Assembly (NCBI RefSeq): GCF_002099425.1
Contig: NW_018344227.1
Location: forward strand, 1,426,001 to 1,490,000
DNA: 64,000 bases
Reading direction: 5' to 3'
DNA from: Phascolarctos cinereus
Taxonomy: Eukaryota > Chordata > Mammalia > Diprotodontia > Phascolarctidae
A program made the translations under genes and the position numbers. This document shows, one piece after another, positions 54,101 through 64,000 of this stretch (its first letter is position 1; each line of letters starts with the position of its first letter). The notes under the pieces were generated by a model that worked only from the letters and a program-made list of their open reading frames with translations, ran no database searches and had not been told where the DNA came from.

Positions 54101-56182
54101 TAGAGTTTCCTTCACTGAATGCATCCCTTTCAATGCCTGTATCTGGGTCAGAAAGTCTTTATACAGCTGTTGGACATTATCTCTTTCTCAGCCTTTTCCT
54201 AGGTCGGTGTCCATCAGGTCTCTCCACCTGCTTATTAGAAAGCCCAGCTAACTCTCTTAGGGGCAATAGGTGGTTGAGATAAATAGTCCTGATAGGGCCC
54301 TCTACATTCTCTGGGGTTATTTTGTAAACAGGCAAGTAGCTCAGTTTCTCAAACTTATAAACTCCGGCTGGACAAATGAACAGAGTTTTCTCCTTGTCTC
54401 CCTCAGACATAGGAATCTGGCAGTATCCACTATGCAAGTCCAACACGGAAAACCACAGGCTGCCTAGCAGGCAATCCTCAATGTCTTGCACCCGTGGCAC
54501 TGTGTACTGGTCTACTTTAGCCCTTTTGTTCAAAGTTCATAAATCAACAGACGTACATATCTTTCCATTTTTCTTAGGCACCACCACTGTGGTTGACATA
54601 CAAGGGCTACTGGATTCTGTAATGGTGCCATTAACCAACATTTCTCTGAGATGGCTTCTGAGATCCTCCATCCTAGACAGAGGAATCCTCCTAGAACTTT
54701 CTCTGAATGGTCTGGCATCAGTTGCACCTCAAGCACATTCCACATCCCACTCATGCAATGAGCACACACCTGCCATCTTGCTGAATTCCAGCCTCCACTT
54801 ATCCATCTAGTCCTGTACTAGTGGGGAGTCCCTACAGTCAGATACTCAGGATCCAGCACAGAGTGAACAGTTGGGGTTCACTGTAACCTCTTGCCCTTAT
54901 TCTTTTGTAAGCCTCTGCATGGTCTGCATGGATGGTCAGAGTATGCAGGTACTAGGGCCTAGCTTGTCACTTGCAGTATCCTGCTAGAATTTGGAAAAAA
55001 ACAGAATTAGTTCTAATCAGTGCTGATACTACAATGAGTGTTGGCAGCTCCAGACATATCAGGGCCACAGTGTCTACTTTTCTGTTGACAATAACAACTT
55101 CCTTGGGAAATTTCAAGCTCACCTAGATGTATGGCCCTCTAATCCACAATGCTAACCAAGGTGGATCTATTACTCCGATGATTACCTGATGGAGGTGGTC
55201 TTATATCAGGCTTTCCTGCCCTCCACTCCTTTGGTCCTCTGCCTCCTCTCCAAGGAGAATAGGATTGTGCACTGCTGCGTCTCTTACCTGATCATCTCCG
55301 GTTCTCTGACAGCAGCTCAGCTCTGGTGGTTCTCTTGTCCTGCTCTGCTCCTGGAGCCCACACCTTAGAAGCCTAGAACCTGCTGAGGCTGAGCCCCGTG
55401 CATTATATCAGGAGTGCCTGTCTCCCCTCAGCCATTGTTGGCAGTGGTTCCTGGGTCTACATAGACCTGATGATGTCAGCTGCATGAGGCTCATGTACCA
55501 AGCCCCAGCAAAGTCTCTGTAACTGTAATCTTTCCTGCATTCTCGGGGGTCACAGCATCTGTTTGTATCAGTCTCTGCACGTGTTGCTCCACCCAGAGGA
55601 AGATCTTAATGGGCTTTTTTCTCCTTTGTGCTGCATGCACTGTATTAGAGACAAAATGAGCACAGGGGTCTGCTGATCAGCTCTCCTCAGACATCACAAC
55701 TAAAGTCTGTATACATTCCCGCCAGCTAACATCTGGCATTGCCTCTGTGACGGTATCCTGCTGTCTCCTTTAGACTGTCTGTCAGTCTCATCACTCAGGC
55801 TCAGGGGCCTTCCAGTGTCCCAGGCACACTCTTGCCCATCCAACCCAAGTCTCCCAGGATTGTTCTTCTGGGTGGCATGGTTCATGTTCAGGGAAAAGGT
55901 CAATTTTGCACCTATGATATTTGCATTGCACAGGGGGTAAGTCCTTACCCATAGGTGGAGTGGAATTCCTGGATTTCATTGTGACATTCTGTATCTCTGC
56001 AGGAATGCCTCCTCTGATTAGAAGGGCTCCTACTTCATTATCAAAGGGCAGACAAGCCTGGAATTCCAAGGAATTACTCCCTATTGTCATTTTAAAAAGA
56101 AATATCTTCATGGTCAAAATTCTTAGGCAGGACTAGAAAAACTTTCTGAGTTGTCTCACCTGCCTTAACATCAGTGGCTTTA

Positions 56183-56641
56183 CAGGAAAATCATAAATGT
56201 TGGAGAAGATGTGGGAAAATTGGAACACTAATGCATTGTTGGTGGAGTTGTGAAATGATCCAACCATTTTGGAGAACAATTTGGAACTATGCCCAAAGGG
56301 CTACAAAAATGTGCATACCCTTTGATCCAGCAATAGCACTTCTAGGGCTATATCCCAAAGAGATCAAACAAATGGGAAAAGGACCCACATGTACAAAAAT
56401 ATTCATAGCTGCTCTTTTTGTGGTGGCAAAGAATTGGAAATTGAGAGGATGCCCATCAATTGGGGAATGGCTGAGCAAGTTGTGGTATATGAATGTAATG
56501 GAATACTATTGTGCTAGAAGAAATGATGAGCAAGCAGACTTCAGAAAAACCTGGAAAGACTTATATGGTCTGATGCTGAGTGAAGTGAGCAGAACCAAGA
56601 AGACTTTGTACACAATAACAGCCACGTTATGCAATGACTAA
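56183..56641 (+). pseudogene. L1 ORF2p C-terminal domain, open
   Basis: About 150 codons without a stop. It has the C-rich motif CWRRCGKIGTLMHCWWSC (C-x3-C-x7-H-x4-C), then IPFDPAIALLGLYPKEI, CTKIFIAALFVVAKNWK and WYMNVMEYYCARRNDEQADF. Each has a direct human L1 counterpart (GTLLHCWWDC, IPFDPAIPLLGIYPKD, TRMFIAALFTIAKTW). The Cys-rich domain binds RNA in L1 ORF2p. The upstream endonuclease and RT are absent, so the fragment cannot act alone. Confidence 0.93.
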
Positions 56642-56987
56642 TATTGTTAAACTGAACCCTTCTCAGCATTACGAGGATCTAAGACATCTCCAGAGGCCTC
56701 GGTATGGAAAATGCTGTCCACATCCAAAGAAAGAACTGTGGAAATCGAATCGCTATCGCTTATTTTTACCTTCTATTGAGTTTTGTTTCATCTTTCTGAT
56801 GGTTCCTCCTATTGGTTTTAATTTTTACTTACAACTTCACTAATGTGAAAAATATGTTTAATGGGTATGTAAATGTAAAGCCTATATCAGATTGTGTGCC
56901 ATCTGGGGGGGGGAGAAAAATTTTCAACTCAAAAGCATATGGAAGTGATTGTTGATAAAATAAATTAATAAAAAAATTTTTAAAAAC
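56183..56987 (+). mobile_element. L1 3' end with open ORF2 C-terminus, target duplication
   Basis: L1 ORF2 C-terminal region open to the natural-looking stop at 56641, then 3' UTR and A-rich tail. Flanked by catcagtggcttta (56169-56182) and catcaatggtttta (56988-57001), two mismatches. Inserted in the Gypsy fossil. The coding part is the best-preserved ORF2 end in the window. Confidence 0.95.
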
Positions 56988-57377
56988 CATCAATGGTTTT
57001 AACTGTACCTCTTATAATACTTTCACTTTTCTGCCTCACACCCTTAAAAATGTCCTCATTCTTAAGATCTGGGTCTACTCCTAATAATAGGAGACCTCTA
57101 TTCTTTTCAATTGCCAAAGCAAGACAATGTCCCTCATTTCCTTTAGCTTTTATCTTTTCTAGAGATCGCTCCATATGTCCACATTAATATACATATATTA
57201 ATGCAGTTAATAAATGCAAGGCATTGCAACGACATTGATCTGTTACATTGATATACTGAGCTTAAATAATACAATGGTGCAGCAAAAGTCGTGGATAAAA
57301 ATGTGAAAACAGCTCCAATGACTTTTTCAGGTATCAAAATATAGCAATTCTGCAAACACTAGCATTGAGACTTTTAA

Positions 57378-57743
57378 TAATAATATCTAGTATTTATATA
57401 ATATTTTTAACAACTTGTTTTTAAAACTTTGGGTTCCAAATTTTCTCCCTTCCTCCCTCCCCACCCACCCTCATTGAAAAGGCAAGCAACTCAATACAGG
57501 TTATACATGTGTAGTCATGTAAAACACTTCCATAGTAGTCATGTTGTGAAAAACTAAGTATATTTCCCTTCATCCTATCCCACCCCCCATTTATTCTGTT
57601 CTCTCTTTTGACCCTGTCCCTCCTCAGAAGTGTTTGCTTCTGATTATCCTCTCCCCCAATCTTCCCTCCCCTTTATCATCCCCCTGCTCTCTTGTCCCCT
57701 TCCCCCCTTATTTTCCTGTAGGGTAAGATAGATTTCCATACCT
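57378..57743 (-). mobile_element. Short L1 3' UTR-derived insertion, exact 16-bp duplication
   Basis: A 366-nt minus-strand piece: 'ctatcttaccctacaggaaa', 'ttctgaggagggacagggtc', 'gcttgccttttcaatgaggg', then GGGTGGGTGGGGAGGG (57455-57470) and an A/T-rich tail. Flanked by gcattgagacttttaa at 57362-57377 and 57744-57759, identical. Shares its core with 50050-50307 but begins and ends at different points. Confidence 0.93.
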
Positions 57744-57759
57744 GCATTGAGACTTTTAA

Positions 57760-58569
57760 GAGATAGATCATAACAAGAAATTCAGCAACTGCATAACAAT
57801 ATTTTCATACTTACATCAGATTAGGATGGAGCCAAACCAGATTAGGTCAGCTGAATCTGTGGCTCTTATGAGAAGGCTGGCTTAGTAAAAATTTTAAGCA
57901 GCTGCAAATTGGACCCCAAGCAAAAAGAGGAAATATGGATTTCTGCAGTTTTTTGTTTATTTGCTAGAGAGGAGAATTTTCAGACACTCCCAATGCCCTA
58001 AAAAACAGAGGAGTACAGGTGTTCAGCCCTGGATTTAGGCAGGGTGAGGGGTGTGTGTGTGTGTGTGTGTGTGCATTTTATTTGGGAGCCAATGTGTGCC
58101 CAAGTGAGCAGAATAAGTCTTCGAATCACAAATTCAAAGGCAATTTCTGAGGTCAATAAGACATACAAAATGGCTACAAAGATATTTTTAAACACAATTT
58201 GATTTGACCAAACACTGAATTCATGACTACACATCAATTGCTTATATGTATTACAACTAGGGAGTGGCCAAAACAAAGCCTAGTAGACAGTGACCTACCG
58301 CCACCTGGTGACACTTCACTGAAATGTTTAAGCAAGGCTCAGGAGACAACCATTTTTCAAGGGGGCTGGGAAGGTGAGATTGTGGCTAGTGGAGATGAGT
58401 ACCCATGGCACAATTCTAGGGGAGAAACATCCTCTGAACAAAAGCAGGAGTGGTTAGGATCTGCTCAGGCAAATGCGGGGGCAGGGGGGGGAAGTGTGGG
58501 AAGACAGCTGGAAGAAAAGCACACAGAGGAATTTGGCTTTATCCTATAGAACAGACCTACGCAACTTGT
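57760..58569. other. Unassigned sequence with short (GT)n
   Basis: Contains a (GT)n of about 26 nt at 58049-58074. Otherwise no gene or repeat recognised. Confidence 0.35.
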
Positions 58570-58958
58570 AAACTTCTTCAGGCTGCAGATAGGTTAGACT
58601 AGAGACAGACTGACAATGGTTGGTTGCCGAGGGTCATGTGACAAACAGGAGAGTGCGCAGTGGCAACCCTACATTTTTCTCAGGCCTCCAAAAGCCTTTA
58701 GCTGTATGTTGTACAGGCCTGCTATAAGCCCTGGGGGCCTTACGGAGGTTCATGAACAAAGGAGTGGCCTGATCATACACGCCAAGGTCATCTACTGCAT
58801 CCCAGGCCATTACCAGTTGTCCTGACTTTTGTCTTGCCACTGAACTTCAATGACTCTGGAAGAGTGAGGCTGAACTCTTGCCTCACTTAAATCCAATTTA
58901 TGCATGAGTCAAGACATCACCCATGAAGTCATTGGTCCTCTTCAAAAATGAAGGACGA
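58570..58958 (+). mobile_element. RTE-like LINE or derived SINE, 3' end
   Basis: 'gttggttgccgagggtcatg', 'actgcatcccaggccattac', 'gttgtcctgacttttgtctt', then 'cattggtcctcttcaaaaat' and GAAGGACGA. Same 3' terminus as 26183-26260 and 47541-47600 in the other orientation. An L1 is inserted in its last bases. Confidence 0.8.
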
Positions 58959-59434
58959 GCAGGCAGACTTCAGAAAAACCTGGAAAGACTTGTATGAACT
59001 GATGCTGAGTGAAGTGAGCAGAACCAAGAGAACATTGTACACAGTAACAGCCACACTGTGTGATGACTGACTTTAATAGACTTAGCTCTTCTCAGCAATG
59101 CAAGGATCTAAGACAATTCCAAAAGACTTATGATGGAAAATGCTATCCACATCCAGAGAAAGAACCATGCAGTTTGAATGCAGATCAAAGCATATTATTT
59201 GCGCTCTCTCTCTCTTTTTATTGTTTCTTCTTTCTTGTGGTTTCTCCCATTGGTTCTAATTCTTCTTCACAACATGACTAATGTGAAAATAAGTTTAATA
59301 TGAATGTATATGTAGAGCCTATATCAATTTACATGCTGTCTTGGGGTGGGGGAAGAAGAGAGAAAATTTGGAAGTCAAAATCTTGTGGAGGTGAATGTTG
59401 AAAACTAAAAATAAATAAATAAATTTGTTTTTTA
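58959..59434 (+). mobile_element. Short L1 3' end with 15-bp target duplication
   Basis: Starts in the last ORF2 codons (AGRLQKNLERLV-type segment), followed by 3' UTR ending 'gttgaaaactaaaaataaat'. Flanked by aaaaatgaaggacga (58944-58958) and aaaaatgaaggatga (59435-59449). Confidence 0.95.
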
Positions 59435-59449
59435 AAAAATGAAGGATGA

Positions 59450-60625
59450 ATAACCTTTACCTGTGCCAGACAGACCAGCAGGAAAAGAAACTAGAGAATG
59501 GCTGCTCCAGGAAGCCAAAATGATAGAATAATAGGGCAAAAAACAACCAGGCTCTCCATCACAAAACTCTTCCAAATAGATGGAGAAAAGATGGGGAAAT
59601 CTAGAAAAAGCCACAGTGAGTCCTTTGAACAACCCAGCTCAACATAGGGAGACAGAGAAGAAGGTCATGACACTGGGACAGGGTCAGGCTAAGAGTACCC
59701 AGCACCCAGGTAGAGAGAGTCTGTGTACCAGGGCCAAACTCTGGCACCACCAGACCCATACTGGGTCACTGTGAAGTGCACAGGAGTGAAGGGGCAGCTT
59801 TGTCACCCACTATACAGTTCACAGGTCCAGGGTGGAATGAGAAAGAGACCTGAGAAGAGGAGTAATATTCTTGGGTAGGGAGGCGCTGGACAGTGTAGGG
59901 AGAAAGGAGAATGTTTAGAAGCCAACAGCAACAGCAGTGGTACGGCTCAGACTCCGGGGAAAAAGCAGAGTCTCATTTCTAGCATCTAGCCCTGGACACA
60001 GAAATACAAGGCAGGAATCTTAGACCAGAGGGAATTCTGCCACTCTGAACCAATAGAGCTTTCCAGTTGGTTCTTAGGGATGGAGTCCAACAGCATCTAT
60101 TGTTGCTCAGACCCATACTCAGGTCAGGAACTTGCAGAGCTCAGAGTGCAGGAGCAGTCAGACTTTGCCCTGGATCAGACCACTTTGGCAGCACTGAAAG
60201 CTTGCAAGTCCCCAGCCTGTCCCTGAGATCCTGGAATAACACAACATTTAATTCCCCCAAGAAAATAACAACAGCCAGCTCAGACCTTCTCTCCAGAAGT
60301 GCCCAGAGTCCAGTCCTGACATCAAGTCCAAAGTCAGGAATTAGGCTGGAAAAATGGACAAACAACAAAAGAGCCCCACCATAATGAGCTATTGTGGTGG
60401 TGGGGATGCTTAAGACCCAGACCCAGAAGAGAATGACTCCAAAATATCTTCAAGCAAAGGCTCAGAAAAAACATAGCTTGGGTACAATCTCAGCTAGAAT
60501 TCCTGGAAGAGATGAAGCAACAGTTTTAAATGTTTCTTTTTTCTTTTATAAATGAAATGAGAGTGAGGGAAAAAATTGGGACACTTTGAAGTTCAAACAC
60601 AAGAGTAAAGAGAAAAATAAAAGGG
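59450..60625 (+). mobile_element. L1 5' UTR and ORF1 start, plus strand
   Basis: Plus-strand counterpart of the minus-strand 5' UTR at 24780-25520. 60340-60520 carries ORF1-start features: ATGGACAAACAACAAAAG, 'gaatgactccaaaatatctt', 'gcaaaggctcagaaaaaaca' and 'aattcctggaagagatgaag', the last corresponding to the EFLEEL motif of the ORF1 N-terminus. Stops break the frame. The 5' terminal GGAGCCAAGATGG motif survives as CAGGAAGCCAAAATGATAG near 59508. Confidence 0.72.
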
Positions 60626-61780
60626 TAAGTATGATTAAATAATGATAAAGGACCAAACATAAATTGCTTACATTCAGATATGGAGATATGATCCATGTAT
60701 TTCCTCCGAAACTACATTTCCCAGAAACTTCTCTCAGCCCAGAAAAATCTTTGTCCCCAAACCTGAGATCTTATGGACTCTCAATTTCTTGAGAATTCTC
60801 AAGTTTGGGATGACTCCCAAGGCTAAGTCTACTCTCTGAATCTCTCCTCTCAGTCCACATTCATGTAGGAACTCTCTGTCTACTGCCATATAGTGAGAGT
60901 AGAAAGTCTGTCCTCAGGAACTTTAGTATCTTCCCTCTGTTCAGAAAAAGAAACACAAAGACAGAAGATGGCCAGGAAACTGAGGGCCAGGAACCTCAGG
61001 CCACCTGGACAAGCACATACCACTTGCTATGTACATTTCCAAAAAGGCATTGTTTTCTTCTTGGGTTAGGAGGAGAAATCCTATCTCTATCCTCATTTGC
61101 TACACTCTAGCCTTAAATATGGATCATGGAGGGAGGGGTGATTTTTCCAACAGTTGTCTCTCCCCTGACTCAGTCACCAATTGTCTCAGAGGCAGCCCAA
61201 GTTATATTGTCTTCTCAGCAAGGTATCCAGGGTCCTCTTGGTAAGGTACCCTCTCCATATGTTCCCAAAGTGGGTTATACCATCTGCTAGGGGGCACTGG
61301 AATGATCCAAGGGGTGGTAGTAACCTCAGGTACAGTTGGTGGGGAGTATTGAATAAAAATAAGGGGACAGTGGAAGTATATGTAAAGAAGAGAAGAACAT
61401 TTTGAAAAATCATTTGTACATGTTTCATCTATTGTATAACAGAGTTAAAGTCATAGTGATTATATTATTTTCCAAATAAATACACAAAATGCAAGTTATA
61501 ATAGATCAGTGGTCAAGTTCGCCAACAAGTCTTAACAGGCAAGTGTTGGCAAGCGAGCATGTTGTGTATTGTTGGGAAGTCCAGCATACATCGGCAGGAA
61601 TATGTGCTTGTAATGACTTGTTTACAATACCATACTATACAGTTACATGACACAATATTGTGTCATCAAAATTTCAGTGCAGGAAAAAACCCCACAGATT
61701 TACAATAAATTGTTAAATTTAAGATGTGTCATGTTTTTTAAAAATATATTTTATATTTTTGGAAATAATTCAATTTTTTT
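60626..61780. other. Unassigned sequence
   Basis: No gene recognised. 61340-61780 is AT-rich and may be the interior of the DNA transposon whose end is at 61790-61905. Confidence 0.3.
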
Positions 61781-61789
61781 TTTAAAAAA

Positions 61790-61905
61790 TTGTTAAAGAG
61801 TTAAAGAAAGTAAATTTCCAGGGGGGTGCTGAGTAATTTTTTTTGAAAAGGGGGCAGTAAGCCAAATAAGTTTGGGAGCCTCTGCTCTAGACAAAGGTCT
61901 AGGGC
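61790..61905 (-). mobile_element. hAT-like DNA transposon end
   Basis: The minus strand reads 'gaggctcccaaacttatttg' and 'gcttactgcccccttttcaa', the usual CAG-GGTTCCCAAACTTTTT type of hAT terminus. No transposase recognised. Confidence 0.45.
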
Positions 61906-61939
61906 AATCAAGTCGATTAGGGGACTTATTGAATTGATC

Positions 61940-62600
61940 AGGGGCCATGCTGAACTGCCTCTGTCCCGTTACACTTCTATCTTATCCTAACCTCCTGTCC
62001 TCCCATTTCTTCCTGTGCTTTACCATGACAAAATCCATTCTCTGTCCAAAATTTCTAGTCACTAACCCTCTGATCTGGTCTCCTTCTCTTCCCTTCATCA
62101 TCTCAACCCTTCAGTTAACTGATTCACCTTTGCACTGGCCTCCATGCTTATACTGGCCTCTATTCCTGAAGCCCTTGCCCTCTTGTCCCATTGTGGCCCT
62201 TCATCTCTTTTTAAACTCCAATCTTGAATTACCAATTTCTGCTCTGGCCCTCTGTTCTCTTTCTGAGATTACCTCCCATTTATATAGTATATAGCTTTTA
62301 TGTTCATAGTTGTCTGCATATTATCTTTCCCATTAGACTGTGAGCTCCCGGAGGGCAGACATTCCTCTTGCCTTTCTTTGTATCCTCAGGACCTAGCGCA
62401 TTTCCCACCTGGCTTCTTTCCTTAACCCCACCTTTTAGTTTCTTTTTCCACATTGTCTTCCACCATTAGAATGTAAGCTCTTTAAGGGCAGGAACAGTCT
62501 TATGCTTTGCCTTGCATGTCCATCACTTATCCCAGTGCCTCCCAGTAGGTGCTTAATCAGTGCTTGTTGACTGACTCTGACACAATGCTTGACATTTAAG
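61940..62600 (+). mobile_element. Two successive L2 3' ends
   Basis: 62260-62400 has 'acctcccatttatatagtat', 'agactgtgagctcccggagg' and 'ctttctttgtatcctcagga'. 62440-62580 repeats the theme with 'tagaatgtaagctctttaag', 'cttgcatgtccatcacttat' and 'gtaggtgcttaatcagtgct'. 61940-62240 is less certain L2-like sequence. Confidence 0.72.
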
Positions 62601-62889
62601 AGACTCTTAATGCTTGTTGACTTTTTTTTTGCCCACCTGTTATCTTGATCACCTAATCCCACAATGTAGCCTTTCTGCAACCTTTGTCACCACTGGTCTT
62701 CAGGACTCTACCCTAATGGGGTGTTCTTATGCCCTGTGGGATGCCTTTTTCTCTTGGGCTTTGTCAACTATCCATGACCTTCCTTGGATTTGACTCTCAC
62801 ACCTATTCATCTGATTCCCAAATATACATAGCCAGCCTTCATAGCTCACCTAACATCCAGTCTTATCTATATCTCGAACTGCTGGTTTT

Positions 62890-63370
62890 ACCACTCCTAG
62901 ATACCTAGATAATCATAACTAGCTAACCTTTCTATAGCCCTTTAAGATTTGGAAAGAGCCTTACAAATATTATCTCATTTTATTCTCACAATAACCTTGG
63001 TTGAGGGAGGTAAAGGTGAAAGGAATAAGCATTTGTGTAGCACCTATTATGTGCCAGGGAGTGAACACAACTGCACTGTCTGAAAGGGACACATCCCTCC
63101 ATTTCATTGCCTCTGTAACCTGCCCCTTCAAGCCTGTAAAAGGGGCCACTTCAGGGTGGAAAGTGTTTTTTACAGCTGTATTTGTGTCTCTATTGCCTGA
63201 CAAAGTGTCCAGCACAAAATAAAGTCTTCATAAATGCATACTGATTAAATGATCAAACAGAAGAGAGACAAAGTTCAGTGACTTGACAGACAGGTAGTGA
63301 GAAACTGAATCAAGATTTGAACTCAGATTTGTTGACTGCAGGCCTTTATGACTGTTAGTGCATCATCTTC
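62890..63370 (-). mobile_element. MIR/L2-type SINE pieces
   Basis: 62930-63000 reads 'agccctttaagatttggaaa' and 'attatctcattttattctca' (reverse MIR CORE). 63270-63345 has 'agtgacttgacagacaggta' and 'gatttgaactcagatttgtt' (reverse MIR head). Between them, 63185-63250 looks like a plus-strand L2 tail (aataaagtcttcataaatgc). Boundaries are approximate. Confidence 0.55.
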
Positions 63371-63484
63371 AACAGCTGCTGAGGCCTGAAAAATGAATAC
63401 AGCAGACCTGGAAATGTGCTTCTCTAAACCAAATTTGTCTGGTCTGATCACTTGTAGTCCATTTATTGGCCTATGCTAAACATT

Positions 63485-63728
63485 TTTCCAACTTGATTGT
63501 TGTTCAGTCATATCTGACTCTTCGTGACCCCATTTGAGGTTTCCTTGGCAGAGATACTGGAGTAGTTTGCCATTTCCTCCTCCAGCTCATTTTGCAAATG
63601 AGGAAACTGAGATAAACAGGGTTAAGTGACTTGCCCAGGGTCACCCAGCTAATAAGTGTCTGAGGCCAGATTGGAACTCAGGAAGATGAATCTTCCTGAC
63701 TCCAGACACTGTGCCATGTAGCTGCCCT
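63485..63728 (-). mobile_element. Mar1-type CORE-SINE
   Basis: 'gttgttcagtcatatctgac', 'cgtgaccccatttgaggttt', 'gatactggagtagtttgcca', 'gaggaaactgagataaacag', 'gacttgcccagggtcaccca' and 'tgtagctgccc' give a near full-length reverse copy with Bov-B-like 3' end at the left. Confidence 0.94.
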
Positions 63729-64000
63729 TCCAACTTGGCAGGACCCAACAGAGGTTACAAGGTACTAGCAGAGCCTTGGGGAACCGAGGAACCCAGACCT
63801 CATCTCTACACCATGATGAGACACCAGAGGATAACTAGTGTCTGACCCCTAAGTGGCAGAAATGTCTGCTCTCCTCAAAGCCCTTATATCTCATTCTGAC
63901 AGTCCAGAGGGGCCCTTATCTTCCCTTGGGAAACCCCATTTCCAAACATCTTCATCAGCTCTGAGCCCTTTGACTTCATTGATTAAGCAGGCTAAGGTAG
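63729..64000. other. Unassigned sequence
   Basis: No feature recognised up to the window edge. Confidence 0.35.

Larger units (their letters stand above)
54108..57180 (-). mobile_element. Ty3/Gypsy retrotransposon fossil, Gag-like to RT
   Basis: Minus-strand fossil read from right to left. A Gag-like segment lies at 57174-56990 (ALAIEKNRGLLLLGV, reminiscent of the N-terminal domain of PNMA-type Gag). A protease and linker area follows at about 56135-54900. The RT start is at 54533-54177 (residues WFSVLDLHSGYCQIPM are clear). An L1 at 56183-56987 lies between the first two parts. No LTR recognised. Broken by many changes (well over ten). Similar in kind to the fossil at 38971-41460, of which only the RT start overlaps. 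Probably ancient. Confidence 0.7.

Noticed and set aside
53857-54282. Overlapping open frames of 74-124 codons in several frames
   Set aside because: Produced by the TG/CA microsatellite; all six frames are open over a dinucleotide repeat.
24156-63728. tRNA-like A and B boxes at many sites
   Set aside because: All belong to SINE heads (GCAGCTAGGTGG type) with CORE or poly-A continuations; no free-standing tRNA cloverleaf was found.
1-64000. A novel multi-gene system
   Set aside because: No cluster of intact genes exists in the window; all long recognisable coding sequence belongs to LINEs, LTR-type fossils or the NUMA1-like remnant.

Overview
The window is mammalian and almost certainly marsupial. 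It holds no intact protein-coding gene, no structural RNA gene and no CRISPR-like array. The marsupial call rests on repeat content. There are repeated copies of a short tRNA-headed SINE beginning GGGGCAGCTAGGTGG, Mar1-type CORE-SINEs with a Bov-B/RTE tail, and L1 elements whose 5' ends read GGAGCCAAGATGG. L2 elements are young enough for their endonuclease and reverse transcriptase to be recognised, and there is an RTE-like LINE. The short poly-A SINE makes me lean toward an Australian marsupial over an opossum, but only weakly.

Region by region. 1-6500 holds the only host-gene material: four minus-strand blocks that match the C-terminal half of NUMA1 (nuclear mitotic apparatus coiled coil). 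They lie in gene order with splice sites, but with in-frame stops and a frame slip, so this is a decayed unprocessed copy. 6560-8060 is unassigned. 8700-8983 is a long pyrimidine tract. 8985-32344 is a pile of L1 elements, nearly all on the minus strand and inserted into one another. It includes five preserved 5' ends, one 3.5-kb L1 that ends inside ORF2 yet has a clean 16-bp target duplication, an RTE-like LINE and one LTR-like insertion. 32345-36930 has L2, an LTR-related repeat and SINEs. 38971-41460 is a Ty3/Gypsy fossil on the plus strand (RT, RNase H, integrase). 43740-48760 mixes LTR-related repeats, hAT-like DNA transposon relics, SINEs and an RTE-like 3' end. 48835-53240 is one long minus-strand L2 with L1 and SINE insertions nested inside it. 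54108-57180 is a second Gypsy fossil on the minus strand (a Gag-like segment, protease area, RT start) with an L1 inside. 57378-64000 has L1 pieces, an RTE-like 3' end, a plus-strand L1 5' end, L2 tails, a hAT-like end and a Mar1.

How the parts work together: L1 supplied the machinery that mobilised the SINEs. Target duplications of 10-17 bp can be read directly around at least six L1 insertions and four SINEs, so the relative order of insertion can be worked out. Nothing here looks like an operon or a host defence system. The most notable items are the NUMA1-like remnant, the 3'-truncated L1 with a target duplication, the stack of 5'-complete L1 ends, the repeat-expanded ORF1 coiled coil, and the two Gypsy fossils.
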